Positions 1 through 11,020 are shown, numbered from the stretch's first letter. The stretch is 64,000 bases of DNA from Streptomyces sp. NBC_00775 (GCF_036347135.1 NZ_CP108938.1:5828001-5892000); one strand, 5' to 3'. Notes: generated from the letters alone by a model not told the origin. Made by a program: numbers and translations.

Positions 1-1
1 A

Positions 2-1321
2 CTGCTCATCCTCGGCCCCAACCGCACGTTCCTCTCGTACATCTCGGAGGTCCTGCCCGCCCTCGGCGAGACAGGCGTACGGCAGTCGACGATCGGGGAC
101 GAGATCGCCCGGCACCCGGTGACGGCGCAGGACGACGAGCGTGCGGCCGTCGTCAAGCACGATCCCCGGATGGCGGAGGTGCTGCGCCGGGCTCTGTACG
201 GGAACATCGGCAGGCCCGCCGACTCCCTCGCCGTACCGGACGGCTCGTACTGCTGGCGGGTCCCCGTCGGCGTACTCCGTCGCATCGTGGACGACGTACG
301 CGCCGAGGAACCCCCGTACGCCGTCGGGCGCGAGCGGGTGCGGACGCGGGCCGTGCGGTACGTACAGGAGCAGGCCGAACGGCGTGCCTGGCCGTGCACG
401 AACGCCTGGCTGCAGAAGATCTCGCGGGCCCGGCCGGTCGGCGCGTACGTCGAAGCGGTGTGGCCCAAGGTGCGTGCGGAGGAGCTCGTCGCCGGGTTGC
501 TCACCGACCCCGACGCGCTCGCCGCGGCGGCGGACGGGGTCCTGGACGCGGACGAGCAGAAGGCGGTCCTGTGGGCGAAGCCGCCGCGTTCGTGGAAGTC
601 GGCGCGGTGGTCCGCTGCCGATCTCGTCCTCCTCGACGAGGTCGCCGGGCTCATCGAACACCCCGAGGGATACGGGCACTTGGTCATCGACGAGGCCCAG
701 GACCTGTCGCCGATGGAGTGCCGGGCGATCGCACGGCGGGCGTCGTTCGGATCGCTGACGGTGCTCGGCGACCTCGCGCAGGGCACGACGCCGTGGGCGG
801 CGCGGGAATGGGGCGACCTCCTCGGCCACCTGGGGAAGCCGGACGCCGCGGTCGTACCGCTGACGACCGGCTTCCGGGTGCCCGGTGCCGTCGTGGAACT
901 CGCCAACCGGCTGCTGGCCCGGCTGGATGTGGCGGTGCCGCCCGCTCAGTCCCTGCGCCGGGACGGCGAGTTGAGGATCCGGGCGGTGTCCGACGTCCTG
1001 CCCGCGACCGTCTCCGCCGTGCGCGACGCGCTCACGCACGAGGGCTCCGTCGGGGTGATCGCCGCCGACGCGGATGTCGTACGCGTACGGGAGGCACTCG
1101 GCGCCGAGGGGATCGCGGCGGCGGGCCCCGACGAACTGGGCGCGCGCGTCGCGGTGCTGCCCGCCGCTCTCGCCAAGGGACTTGAGTACGACCATGTCGT
1201 GGCCGTCGAACCGGCGGCCGTTGCGGAGGCGGAGGCACGGGGGCTGCACCGGCTGTACGTGGTGCTGACGCGGGCGGTGTCCCGGCTGGACGTGGTGCAC
1301 TCACGCCCGCTCCCCTGGTGA
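2..1321 (+). CDS. HelD/HelR-family RNA polymerase recycling motor ATPase, 3' part
   Basis: The frame is open from the window edge, so the N-terminal part lies outside. The visible 439 residues start with GPNRTFLSYI, the conserved GPN strand of HelD proteins, and carry a UvrD-type Walker B (VIDEAQDLSP) followed by helicase motifs (LGDLAQGT, TGFRVP, LYVVLTRA). HelD/HelR proteins are SF1 ATPases that pull stalled or rifamycin-bound RNA polymerase off DNA. In Streptomyces the HelR subtype contributes to rifamycin tolerance, but the subtype cannot be decided from this fragment. The truncation is caused only by the window edge. The next gene is convergent, 64 bp away. Confidence 0.85.
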   Translation: MLILGPNRTFLSYISEVLPALGETGVRQSTIGDEIARHPVTAQDDERAAVVKHDPRMAEVLRRALYGNIGRPADSLAVPDGSYCWRVPVGVLRRIVDDVRAEEPPYAVGRERVRTRAVRYVQEQAERRAWPCTNAWLQKISRARPVGAYVEAVWPKVRAEELVAGLLTDPDALAAAADGVLDADEQKAVLWAKPPRSWKSARWSAADLVLLDEVAGLIEHPEGYGHLVIDEAQDLSPMECRAIARRASFGSLTVLGDLAQGTTPWAAREWGDLLGHLGKPDAAVVPLTTGFRVPGAVVELANRLLARLDVAVPPAQSLRRDGELRIRAVSDVLPATVSAVRDALTHEGSVGVIAADADVVRVREALGAEGIAAAGPDELGARVAVLPAALAKGLEYDHVVAVEPAAVAEAEARGLHRLYVVLTRAVSRLDVVHSRPLPW

Positions 1322-1385
1322 GTGACCAGAGGCCGGTAACCAACGGCAAGTAACCAGTGGCCAGTTACCCGTCACCTGTCACCTG

Positions 1386-2054
1386 TCACCAGGGGATCGG
1401 CGCGCCGTCGCGGAAGAAGCCGCCGGTGGGGCCGTCGTCCGGGAGGGTGGCCGCCCAGACGACGCTCGCGGCACCCTCCTCGACCGGCCGGCCGCCGGGT
1501 CCGCCCATGTCCGTGGCGACCCAGCCCGGGCAGACGGCGTTCACCAGGACCCCGTCGGCGCGCAGCTCGGCGGCGAGCATGCGGGTGAGGGCGTTGAGGG
1601 CCGTCTTGGTCGCGGAGTACGCCGGGGTGCCGCCGCCCATGCTCGCCAGGGACGCGGCCTCGCTGGAGACGTTGACGATGCGCGGGTGTGCGCCGGCACG
1701 GAGAAGGGGGAGCAGCGCCTGGGTCAGCCGCCAGGGGCCGTACAGATTCGTCTCCGCCGCCTCGCGTACGACGTCCAGGTCGGCGGTGGTGGCGTGTTGC
1801 CAGGTGTCGTACGTGATCGCCGCGTTGTTGATCAGGACGTCGAGGGCGGTGAGGTCCCGGGCTGCCGCGTCGATGTCCGCCGGGGAGGTGACGTCGAGGC
1901 GGAGGGGGCGGGCGTTCGGCCCGACGTCCTCGGCCGCCGCCCTGGCCGCCTCGGCGGAACGCGCCGTGACGTACACGGTGTGCCCCGCGGCGGCCAGCTG
2001 CCGGGCGACTTCGTGGCCGATACCGCGGTTGGCGCCGGTGACGAGGGCGATCAC
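1386..2054 (-). CDS. SDR family NAD(P)-dependent oxidoreductase
   Basis: A classical short-chain dehydrogenase of 222 residues. The cofactor motif TGANRGIG is at the N-terminus, NNA is near residue 80 and the active-site YSATK near residue 145, so an NAD(P)-linked alcohol/ketone conversion is expected; the substrate is unknown. I chose the GTG at 2054 because it overlaps the stop of the upstream gene as GTGA and places VIALVTGANRG at the N-terminus, as in family members. An ATG 10 codons upstream at 2084 is the alternative. It is translationally coupled to the hemerythrin-domain reductase just upstream. Confidence 0.85.
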   Translation of the reverse strand: MIALVTGANRGIGHEVARQLAAAGHTVYVTARSAEAARAAAEDVGPNARPLRLDVTSPADIDAAARDLTALDVLINNAAITYDTWQHATTADLDVVREAAETNLYGPWRLTQALLPLLRAGAHPRIVNVSSEAASLASMGGGTPAYSATKTALNALTRMLAAELRADGVLVNAVCPGWVATDMGGPGGRPVEEGAASVVWAATLPDDGPTGGFFRDGAPIPW

Positions 2055-2935
2055 TCGACGGCCCCGGCCGCCGGGTCCGTCCATGCCGCCGGTGCTGTCG
2101 CTGGGGTCAGAAGTGGGATCAACTGCTCTTCCTCGTACGTCAGATGGGCTTCGAGGTCGGCGGTCAGGCGTTCCACCTCGGAGAGTACGTGACCGGGGTC
2201 CGCGTCCTCGGCAGCGACAACCCGGCGGAGCTCTTCGAGGAGGCCCGCGATCCGTTCGTGTTCCTGGCGCAGGCGGTCCAGGGCCGGGGCAAGTTCGGGA
2301 TGGCGGCCGGCGAGGAACGGGAAGATGCCGAGCTCCTCGCCGGTGTGGTGGTTGTGGAGGCCCTGGCAGAGGGTGAGGCAGTTGACGGGGAGCTGGGCGC
2401 CGAGCGCCGGCCCCTGCTCCGCGACCTCCTTGCGCACCAGGGCGAGTTCACGCCGGAAGGCGTCGTGGACGACCTTCAGGGCGTCCGCCATGGAGCCCGC
2501 GTTGACGTTCGGCGGGCCGTCCTTCGGGATCGCGTGCAGGGCGACGACGGGGATGACACGAGCCGTCTTCGCCTGGTACTCCGCCCACCCCGGGTCGGCC
2601 TCCACCGCGCGGGCGAAGACGGCGTCACGTTCGGCGCCTTCGAGTACGACCGCATCCGCCTCGTAGGTGAAGACACCGTCCTCGACGGTCAGCCGCGGGT
2701 TCGCGACGAGATTGTGGAACCAGTCGGGGTGCTGGGGCGCGCCCCCGGCCGACGCGATGACGAGCACGCGCTCGCCGCCGTCGGGGTAGAAGCCGACGGG
2801 GGTCGTGTGCGGGGTTCCCGTCCGTGCGCCGGTGGTTGTCAGCAGGAGCAGCCGGGCTCCTTCGAAATAACCGCCGACGCGTCCGTTGTTGGCGCGGAAT
2901 TCATCGATGACCTGCTCATTGAAGGGGTTGGGCAT
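2051..2935 (-). CDS. Deazaflavin-type nitroreductase with C-terminal hemerythrin domain
   Basis: 294 residues in two parts. Residues about 1-140 match the Ddn-like nitroreductase/F420-dependent family (RVGGYFEGARLLLLTTTGA, GFYPDGGERVLVIASAGG). Residues about 150-290 form a four-helix hemerythrin-type domain with His and Glu ligands (CLTLCQGLHNHHTGEE, HLTYEEEQLIP), which in this family binds a di-iron centre sensing oxygen or redox. The start MPNPFNEQVIDEF is the usual one; an in-frame ATG 49 codons upstream only adds low-complexity sequence. It is the first gene of a two-gene operon with the SDR at 1386-2054. The function is probably F420-dependent reduction linked to redox or oxygen sensing; the substrate is unknown. 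Confidence 0.85.
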   Translation of the reverse strand: MPNPFNEQVIDEFRANNGRVGGYFEGARLLLLTTTGARTGTPHTTPVGFYPDGGERVLVIASAGGAPQHPDWFHNLVANPRLTVEDGVFTYEADAVVLEGAERDAVFARAVEADPGWAEYQAKTARVIPVVALHAIPKDGPPNVNAGSMADALKVVHDAFRRELALVRKEVAEQGPALGAQLPVNCLTLCQGLHNHHTGEELGIFPFLAGRHPELAPALDRLRQEHERIAGLLEELRRVVAAEDADPGHVLSEVERLTADLEAHLTYEEEQLIPLLTPATAPAAWTDPAAGAVE

Positions 2936-3274
2936 TCGCTGCTTTCTTTTGTTTTCGGGCAGGAGGAATTGCCGCGGGGCGAATGCGGCGTGCATGCGGC
3001 GCGCATGTGGATTGATCGCAGCCCGCGGTGCGGAATGTGGTGCGTGAAGGCGCGCTCCGTCCCCAACAGGGGGTGCGCACAAGGAAGGCGTACGAAGACG
3101 TCGTACGAAGAAAGCGCAGGCGGGGCTCTACCCCGCCCCGGCCTCACTCGGAGGCCGGGCAACCAACTCGCTCACGGCACAAGGCCGACCCGGCAGTCAT
3201 GGACGTCACGCTAATGCCGGGTGCGGCCTTAATGCAATGGGCTATTCCCTGCCCAAGCGATTTCGCGCATATTT
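2936..3274. other. Intergenic region between two minus-strand genes, no gene seen
   Basis: About 340 bp that is less GC-rich than its surroundings (around 3230-3290). It must hold the promoter of the reductase-hemerythrin operon. I see no convincing ORF, hairpin or ECF41-type promoter in it. Confidence 0.4.
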
Positions 3275-4162
3275 TCAGGCATCCAGGGCGGCGACTTCCA
3301 GTTCGCCGAGGCGGTCCGGGTCTGCGATGACGTCGATTCCGGTGATCAGGTCGTCGTCCGTGAGCGTGAAGGTCAGGACCAGGCGGAGGCGGCCGAGGGG
3401 GGCCATGGCCAGGCCGACCGTTCCGTCGAGAAGGGCGGGGCCGGTGAAGTGGGCGCGGCCGGTGGCGGCCATCGCGCCCTTGGCGACGGTGATCGCGCCG
3501 CTGACGACGACCGGTTCCGGGGTGGGGATGACGAACGTGTCGGCGTGCAGGACGACGTCTGGGTGGAGGAGGGCGACCAGGGCCTCGAAGTCGCCGCCGC
3601 GGGTCGCGGCGAGGAAGGCGTCGACGACGCGGCGCCGGCGGGTCAGATCGGCCTCGGGCAGCGGGGAGGCTCCCTTGACCCGGCGCCGGGCGCGGCTCGC
3701 GAGCTGCCGTACGGCGGCGGGTGAGCGTTCGAGCATCGGGCCGATGTCGTCGAAGGGCACGGCGAACATGTCGTGCAGGACGAAGGCGAGCCGTTCCGCG
3801 GGAGAGAGCGTGTCGAGGACGACGAGCAGGGCGACGCCGACGGAGTCGGCCAGCACGGCTTCCTCTTCCGGGTCGCCGCCGTCCTCCGGGGCGACGGCCG
3901 GGTCGGTGAGCCGTACGTCGAGAGGTTCCTCGCGCTGCCGTTCGCGCGTGCGCAGCAGGTTCAGGCACACCCGCGCCACGACCGTGGTCAGCCACCCGGC
4001 GATGTTCTCGATGTCGTCGGTGTCGGCACGGCTGGCGCGCAACCAGGCTTCCTGGAGCGCGTCATCGGCCTCGCTCACCGAGCCGAGCATCCGGTAGGCC
4101 ACCGCCCGCAGATGCGTCCGGTGCTCCTCGAAACGCTCCGCCAGCCATGCGCTCTCGCCCAC
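3275..4162 (-). CDS. ECF sigma factor with C-terminal SnoaL-like domain (ECF41/SigJ type), copy 1
   Basis: 295 residues. Sigma-2 is near residues 10-75 (LRAVAYRMLGSVSEADDALQ), sigma-4 near 110-165 (LSPAERLAFVLHDMF with a helix-turn-helix after it), and a SnoaL-like domain fills 180-295. The fused SnoaL domain is the hallmark of ECF41-type sigma factors, where it replaces a separate anti-sigma factor as regulator. The C-terminal tail ADPDRL resembles the NPDKL motif of the family, but the DGGGK motif is not clear. The start is GTG at 4162. The gene is divergent from an NAD(P)-binding oxidoreductase whose upstream DNA carries a matching promoter at 4165-4191. Confidence 0.9.
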   Translation of the reverse strand: MGESAWLAERFEEHRTHLRAVAYRMLGSVSEADDALQEAWLRASRADTDDIENIAGWLTTVVARVCLNLLRTRERQREEPLDVRLTDPAVAPEDGGDPEEEAVLADSVGVALLVVLDTLSPAERLAFVLHDMFAVPFDDIGPMLERSPAAVRQLASRARRRVKGASPLPEADLTRRRRVVDAFLAATRGGDFEALVALLHPDVVLHADTFVIPTPEPVVVSGAITVAKGAMAATGRAHFTGPALLDGTVGLAMAPLGRLRLVLTFTLTDDDLITGIDVIADPDRLGELEVAALDA

Positions 4163-4164
4163 CG

Positions 4165-4191
4165 TGTCACATTCCTTCCGCGCGGGGTGTC
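4165..4191 (+). promoter_or_regulatory. ECF41-type promoter TGTCACA-N16-TGTC upstream of the 4269 oxidoreductase
   Basis: TGTCACA at 4165-4171 is followed by exactly 16 bases and TGTC at 4188-4191. The published ECF41 target consensus is TGTCACA-N16-CGTC, so one base differs. It lies 78 bp before the oxidoreductase ATG and starts two bases beyond the divergent sigma-factor start codon, the typical ECF41 arrangement. Identical spacing occurs at two further sites in the window. Confidence 0.75.
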
Positions 4192-4268
4192 AGAGGAATA
4201 GAACACCGAGAACCCGCTGAGGGGACAGGGGTTTCCAACCTCCCGTCCTCACGAACCTGGGAGCAGCC

Positions 4269-5039
4269 ATGACCTCCACCCCCGCAACCGTCCTGGTCAC
4301 CGGCGGCACCGGCACGCTCGGAAGCCTTGCCGTCCCGCTGCTGCGGGAGGCCGGCCGCGACGTACGGGTGCTGAGCCGGCACGCCCGCGAGGCCACCGAC
4401 GGCGTCGAGTACGTGGCCGTCGACCTGTTGAAGGGCGAGGGCATCGACGCCGCGCTGACCGGCGTCGACACCGTCCTGCACCTCGCGGGCGGCCCCAAGG
4501 GCGACGACATCGCGACCCGCAACCTGGTGCGGGCCGCGCGGACCGCGGGCGTACGGCACCTCGTGTACATCTCGGTCGTCGGCGCGGACCGCGTCCCGCT
4601 GGCCTGGCTCAGGTCGAAGCTGGACGCCGAGCGGACCATCGCGGAATCCGGGGTGCCGTGGACGACACTGCGGGCCGCCCAGTTCCACGAGTTGACGCTG
4701 AAGATGGTGCAGACGATGGCGAAGATGCCGGTCTTCCCGGTCCCCGGCGGGCTGCGCCTCCAGCCGGTCGACGCGCGCGACGTCGCGGCCCGCATCGCCG
4801 AACTCACCCTCGGCAGCCCGGCCGGCCTGGTGCCCGACCTCACCGGACCCCAGGTGTACGGCCTGGACGACCTGGCCCGCGGCTACCTCAAGGCCCGCGG
4901 CAAGCGCCGCCCGATGATGCCGCTCCGCATCCCCGGCAAGGCGGGACGCGCCTACCGCGCGGGCGACAACCTGACGCTGGCCGGAGCGGACACCGGCAAG
5001 CGGAGTTGGGAGGACTTCTTGGCGGAGCGGGTGGGCTGA
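4269..5039 (+). CDS. NmrA-like/atypical SDR NAD(P)-binding oxidoreductase, ECF41 partner
   Basis: 256 residues. The N-terminus LVTGGTGTLGSLAVPLLREA is an extended-type dinucleotide-binding fold, and YISVVGAD follows near residue 100. The family includes NAD(P)H-dependent quinone/flavin reductases and redox sensors; the true substrate is unknown. The ATG at 4269 is preceded by GGGAG at 6-bp spacing. It is the divergent neighbour of ECF41 copy 1 and follows an ECF41-type promoter, so it is probably the direct target of that sigma factor (the 'oxidoreductase' class of the COE genes linked to ECF41). Confidence 0.88.
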   Translation: MTSTPATVLVTGGTGTLGSLAVPLLREAGRDVRVLSRHAREATDGVEYVAVDLLKGEGIDAALTGVDTVLHLAGGPKGDDIATRNLVRAARTAGVRHLVYISVVGADRVPLAWLRSKLDAERTIAESGVPWTTLRAAQFHELTLKMVQTMAKMPVFPVPGGLRLQPVDARDVAARIAELTLGSPAGLVPDLTGPQVYGLDDLARGYLKARGKRRPMMPLRIPGKAGRAYRAGDNLTLAGADTGKRSWEDFLAERVG

Positions 5040-5148
5040 GCGGCGCCGGGTGAGCCGTGTGAGGGGAGCCGGGGAGGTGCGGGTGCTTGCCGTGCGCGCG
5101 GCGGAAATCCCCTCCACCCCGCCGCTCACCCGTCCATATGATCACCGA

Positions 5149-5697
5149 ATGATCGAAGGCAAGCTGGTACGGCTCAGGGCGCTGCGCGCCGACGACGTGG
5201 ACGCCCAGGTGCGCTGGCGCAACGACCCCGAGGTCGTGCACTGGGCCACCGGCGGTGACCCGCTCTTCGGCCCGGTCACCCGGGAGGCGGTGGCGCACTT
5301 CCACGAGGTCCGTCTGCGCGACGACCCGCGCGCGCAGCAGACGTTCACCGTGGAGGACCTGGCCGACGGCCGTGCGATCGGCATGGTCGACTACCGCGAC
5401 CTCGACTCCTTCGCCGGCCGGGCGACGGTCGGTATCACCATCGGCGAACGCGACCGCTGGGGCGGCGGCTACGGCTCCGAGGCCCTCCGCCTGCTGCTGG
5501 ACCACCTCTTCGGCGCCCTGCGACTGCACCGCGTCGAACTCGACACCTGGAGCGGCAACGAGCGTGCCCTGCGCGCCTTCCGCGCGATCGGGTTCGTGGA
5601 GGAGGGACGGCGCCGGGAGAGCGTACGCGTGGGCGGCAAGTGGTACGACGGCGTGGAGTTCGGACTCCTCCGGGAGGAGTGGACGTCCCGGGGCTGA
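5149..5697 (+). CDS. GNAT family N-acetyltransferase
   Basis: 182 residues resembling RimJ/RimL-type acetyltransferases: VRLRALRADDVDAQVRW at the start, an acetyl-CoA loop GGGYGSEALRLLL near residue 105, and HRVELDTWSGNERALRAF near 125. It transfers acetyl groups to an unknown amine. I took the ATG at 5149 because MIEGKLVRLRALR is the normal family N-terminus; upstream in-frame starts add unrelated residues. A separate gene from its neighbours is likely, with 109 bp on the left and 50 bp on the right. Confidence 0.88.
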   Translation: MIEGKLVRLRALRADDVDAQVRWRNDPEVVHWATGGDPLFGPVTREAVAHFHEVRLRDDPRAQQTFTVEDLADGRAIGMVDYRDLDSFAGRATVGITIGERDRWGGGYGSEALRLLLDHLFGALRLHRVELDTWSGNERALRAFRAIGFVEEGRRRESVRVGGKWYDGVEFGLLREEWTSRG

Positions 5698-5711
5698 GGG
5701 GCCGTAGAGAG

Positions 5712-5747
5712 CACGTCTATCCTGCGGTTCACGTCTATCCTGCGGTT
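5712..5747 (+). repeat. Perfect 18-bp tandem duplication containing a -10-like element
   Basis: CACGTCTATCCTGCGGTT occurs twice head to tail (5712-5729 and 5730-5747) and ends exactly at the ATG of the next gene. Each copy contains TATCCT. The second (5736-5741) sits 7 bases before the ATG, the right distance for a leaderless transcript starting at the ATG. Confidence 0.8.
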
Positions 5748-6311
5748 ATGGACGGAAATGCGCCGCGTCCACTTCTCTTCCTCGACGTCGACGGACCACT
5801 CATCCCGTTCGGGGCAGGGCCGGAGCAGTACCCGGACGGATACCCGACGTACCCGGCACTCCCGGCACCCCCGGTGTCCCCGATGCGCCGGACCGGCCTC
5901 GGGCCCCAGCCGGCCGCGGTGAACCCACTGCTGACCAGGATCAATCCGGCCCATGGCCCGCGACTGGCGGCGTTGCCGTGCGATCTGGTGTGGGCCACGA
6001 CCTGGATGGCTGACGCGAACGAGTGCGTCGCGCCGTGGCTCGGCCTGCCGGAACTGCCCTTCGTGGTCTGGCCGGACCCCTCCGACTCCGACGAGGCCGA
6101 GTGGGGTGCGCCGCACTGGAAGACCCGCCCGCTCGTCCACTGGGCGTCCGGCCGCGACTTCCTCTGGGTCGACGACGAGATCACCGACGCCGACCGGACC
6201 TGGGTCGCCGCGCACCACCGTGGGCGAGCACTGCTGCATCGCGTGGATCACCGCCACGGCCTCACGGACGCGGACTTCGCCGCCCTCGAAGAGTGGCTGA
6301 CTCATTTCTGA
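5748..6311 (+). CDS. HAD-domain protein (Swiss-army-knife RNA repair type)
   Basis: 187 residues starting with PRPLLFLDVDGPLIPFG, the DxD nucleophile motif of the HAD superfamily. WATTWMADANE (motif II) is near residue 85 and WVDDEI (motif III/IV acidic pair) near 140. This layout matches the HAD-type domain called 'Swiss Army Knife RNA repair', whose members are mostly single-domain proteins of unknown role in actinobacteria. The start is supported by the conserved N-terminus and by the -10-like element directly upstream, which suggests leaderless translation. No partner gene is evident. Confidence 0.8.
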   Translation: MDGNAPRPLLFLDVDGPLIPFGAGPEQYPDGYPTYPALPAPPVSPMRRTGLGPQPAAVNPLLTRINPAHGPRLAALPCDLVWATTWMADANECVAPWLGLPELPFVVWPDPSDSDEAEWGAPHWKTRPLVHWASGRDFLWVDDEITDADRTWVAAHHRGRALLHRVDHRHGLTDADFAALEEWLTHF

Positions 6312-6372
6312 GGGCGGTTCCAGGCGTCCGTATCCTCGTGATCGTCGGCGCCGGTGTCCGTGAGGGCCTCCG

Positions 6373-8775
<2,403 letters not shown>

Positions 8776-9004
8776 CGTGTCTCCCTCTCGTGGGCCTCTT
8801 GGGCGGGGCCGCCTTCGCGGTCTCCGTCGGCGTCGCCTGGATCGACCTGACTGGCTTCGAGTAGCCGGCCGCGAGTAGTACGTCCGTTTTTGGCCGCGAC
8901 CGCCGGACGGCTCGGCGGAGCGCGTTGAAGCCTGTGACGGTCAGGCTAGTTGCGGCTTCGTGCCCCGCGCTTCTCGAATCCTGATCGGTACGGGAATCCT
9001 GCCC

Positions 9005-9051
9005 GGTCCGGTGGTCCGGTGGTCCGGTGGTCTCGTGGTCCTGTGGTCCGG
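9005..9051. repeat. 8-bp tandem repeat (GGTCCGGT type, six units)
   Basis: Three perfect GGTCCGGT units (9005-9028) are followed by three degenerate ones (GGTCTCGT, GGTCCTGT, GGTCCGG) in the spacer just beyond the 3' end of the sigma-factor gene. The rest of the 283-bp gap 8776-9058 shows no gene. Confidence 0.75.
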
Positions 9052-9058
9052 AAGGCGG

Positions 9059-9994
9059 TCAGCTCTTCCGGTCGACCGGTGGCCGGCTCGCCTCTCTCGC
9101 CTCGCGGGTGACCGCCCAGGCGTCCGCCACCGGACCCACGTGCCCGAGCTTGTCGGGGTTGATGACCGAGCGGATCGCCTGGATCCGTCCGTCGAGGATG
9201 TCGAGCCCCAAGGTGTTGACGACCTTGCCGTCCCGGTCGCGGAAGACCGCGCCCGGCTGGCCGTTCACCTCCTGCGGCTCCACCACGCCGCCGATACGGA
9301 CGAACGGCGTGGCGATCGCGGCGAGCAGCCGGGCCACGTTCTCGGCGCCGAAGATGCCGCTGCCCCACTGCGGGGCCTTGCCGCCGCTGTCCCCGACCAT
9401 CGACACGTCGGCGGCGAGCAGCTCCCGCAGCCCGTCGACGTCCCCTTCTCTGAACGCGTCGAAGAATCGCCCGGCGAGTTCCTCGCGCTCCCTGCGGTCG
9501 GCCTCGAACCGGGGCCGGCCCGCGTCCATGTGGCGCCGCGCCCGCACCGCCAGCTGGCGGCACGCAGCCTCCGAGCGCCCGACCGCCGACGCGACCTCGG
9601 GGAAGCCGAAGCAGAACACCTCCCGCAGGACGAAGACGGCGCGCTCCAGCGGGCTGAGCCGCTCCAGCAGCAACAGGGCCGCCATCGACACGGAGTCGGC
9701 CAGCTCCGCCGACCGCGCCGGATCCTCGTAGGGGTCGGTCAGCAGCGGCTCGGGGAACCACGATCCGACGTACTCCTCCCGCCGGACACGGGCCGAGCGC
9801 AGTACGTCGATCGAGACCCGGGTGACCACGGCCGAGAGGAAGGCCTTGGCCGACGCGGGCTGTGCCCGGGAGGCCGCGAAGCGCAGCCAGCTCTCCTGGA
9901 CCGCGTCCTCGGCCTCGCTCACGCTGCCCAGGATCCGGTAGGCGATCGAGAACAGCAGCGGTCGTAGCTCCTCGAACTCCTCGGTCCGGGTCAC
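9059..9994 (-). CDS. ECF41-type sigma factor with C-terminal SnoaL-like domain, copy 2
   Basis: 311 residues. Sigma-2 is near 15-80 (LFSIAYRILGSVSEAEDAVQ), sigma-4 near 125-185 (LSPLERAVFVLREVF), and a SnoaL-like domain follows. It carries the two ECF41 hallmark motifs in near-canonical form: DSGGK near residue 218 (consensus DGGGK) and NPDKL near residue 285. The GTG at 9994 overlaps the upstream epimerase stop as GTGA, so the two genes are co-translated. Expected role: a one-component regulator in which the SnoaL domain controls sigma activity, directing transcription of its own operon and perhaps other TGTCACA promoters nearby. Confidence 0.92.
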   Translation of the reverse strand: MTRTEEFEELRPLLFSIAYRILGSVSEAEDAVQESWLRFAASRAQPASAKAFLSAVVTRVSIDVLRSARVRREEYVGSWFPEPLLTDPYEDPARSAELADSVSMAALLLLERLSPLERAVFVLREVFCFGFPEVASAVGRSEAACRQLAVRARRHMDAGRPRFEADRREREELAGRFFDAFREGDVDGLRELLAADVSMVGDSGGKAPQWGSGIFGAENVARLLAAIATPFVRIGGVVEPQEVNGQPGAVFRDRDGKVVNTLGLDILDGRIQAIRSVINPDKLGHVGPVADAWAVTREAREASRPPVDRKS

Positions 9995-10923
9995 GCCAGC
10001 TCCTCCTTGAAGCCCTGGCGCCACGAGGGGTAGCGCGGTTCCCAGCCGAGCTCCCGCCTGGCCTTGGCGTTGGAGAAGCCGCGCCCCTCGGTCATCATCA
10101 CCACCGCCTGTTCCCCGGCCAGCAGCCGGGCCAGCCACTTGGGCACCCGCATCGGCCGCTTCGCCCCCGCGCACGCCGCGAGGTACGGCAGCCACTCGCT
10201 CGCCGGGGCCGGGTCGTCGTCCACGATGTTGAACACGCCCCTCGCCTTCTGCTCCACGGCCAGGACGGTAGCGCTCGCCGCGTCGTCGAGATGCACCCAC
10301 GAGCTGTAGCCGGTGGAGCGCCCGACGAGCGGGAACTGCCGCTTGCGGATGAGCTCGACCTGGTCGTCGATGGCGTACGGCCCGTAGAACGCGCCGTATC
10401 GCATCACCGCGCCGCCGGCCTTGAGGACCACCTCCTCGACGTGGCGTATCGCCTCCATCCCCGCCTGCGCGGCCGTTCCCGTCATCAGGTCCAGCGGGTC
10501 CTCCTCGGTCTTGACCCAGCCGCCCTGGCGGATGCCGTTCCAGCTGGCGTAGCCCTGCGCGACGACATGGGAGACGCCGGTCGCCTCGGCGGCTGCCAGC
10601 AGGTGGTCCGTCCCCTCGGTGCGCAGCCGGTTGGTGGTGGCGAACCAGCGGTCCGGGTGCTTCAGATCGGGCTTGCCGGCGTGAGTGAGGCTGATGGCGG
10701 TCATCTGGTGCACGATCACGTCGGGCCTGGCCGCGGCCACCGCCTCACCGACCGACACCGCGTCCAGCCCGTCCATCACGACCCCCACCGCGCCCAGCTG
10801 CTCCAGCAGGCCCAGCTTGGCCGCGCTCGTCGTCGAAGCCGTCACCTGGTGCTCCCGGGCCACGAGCTGCGGCACCAGCCGCCGCCCCAGGACCCCGGCC
10901 CCGCCTGCCACGAACACCCGCAT
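9991..10923 (-). CDS. NAD-dependent epimerase/dehydratase family protein, ECF41 partner
   Basis: 310 residues of the extended SDR fold: VFVAGGAGVLGRRLVPQL at the N-terminus and the region around YGAFYGPYAIDDQ near residue 175. Members act on nucleotide sugars or related carbonyls; the substrate is unknown. ATGs at 10923 and 10929 are both possible with similar upstream purine-rich sites; I prefer 10923 because MRVFVAGG begins the Rossmann strand. It forms an operon with ECF41 copy 2 (4-bp overlap) and lies behind a perfect ECF41 promoter on this strand at 10994-11020. This is the 'epimerase' class of COE target genes. Confidence 0.88.
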   Translation of the reverse strand: MRVFVAGGAGVLGRRLVPQLVAREHQVTASTTSAAKLGLLEQLGAVGVVMDGLDAVSVGEAVAAARPDVIVHQMTAISLTHAGKPDLKHPDRWFATTNRLRTEGTDHLLAAAEATGVSHVVAQGYASWNGIRQGGWVKTEEDPLDLMTGTAAQAGMEAIRHVEEVVLKAGGAVMRYGAFYGPYAIDDQVELIRKRQFPLVGRSTGYSSWVHLDDAASATVLAVEQKARGVFNIVDDDPAPASEWLPYLAACAGAKRPMRVPKWLARLLAGEQAVVMMTEGRGFSNAKARRELGWEPRYPSWRQGFKEELA

Positions 10924-10942
10924 GACCATCACCTTTACCTTC

Positions 10943-10975
10943 CTGATTCCGGCCTGATTCCGGCCTGACTCCGGC
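10943..10975. repeat. 11-bp tandem repeat, three units
   Basis: CTGATTCCGGC occurs three times in a row (the third copy has one substitution) in the 5' leader between the ECF41 promoter and the epimerase start. Confidence 0.8.
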
Positions 10976-10993
10976 ATTGGCTCTCATCCCGGA

Positions 10994-11020
10994 GACGAGA
11001 CAGCCCGGGCGTCTGTGACA
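10994..11020 (-). promoter_or_regulatory. ECF41 promoter TGTCACA-N16-CGTC of the epimerase-sigma operon
   Basis: Read on the minus strand, TGTCACA (11020 to 11014), 16 bases, then CGTC (10997 to 10994): a perfect match to the published ECF41 consensus. It is about 70 bp before the epimerase start codon. Confidence 0.8.
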
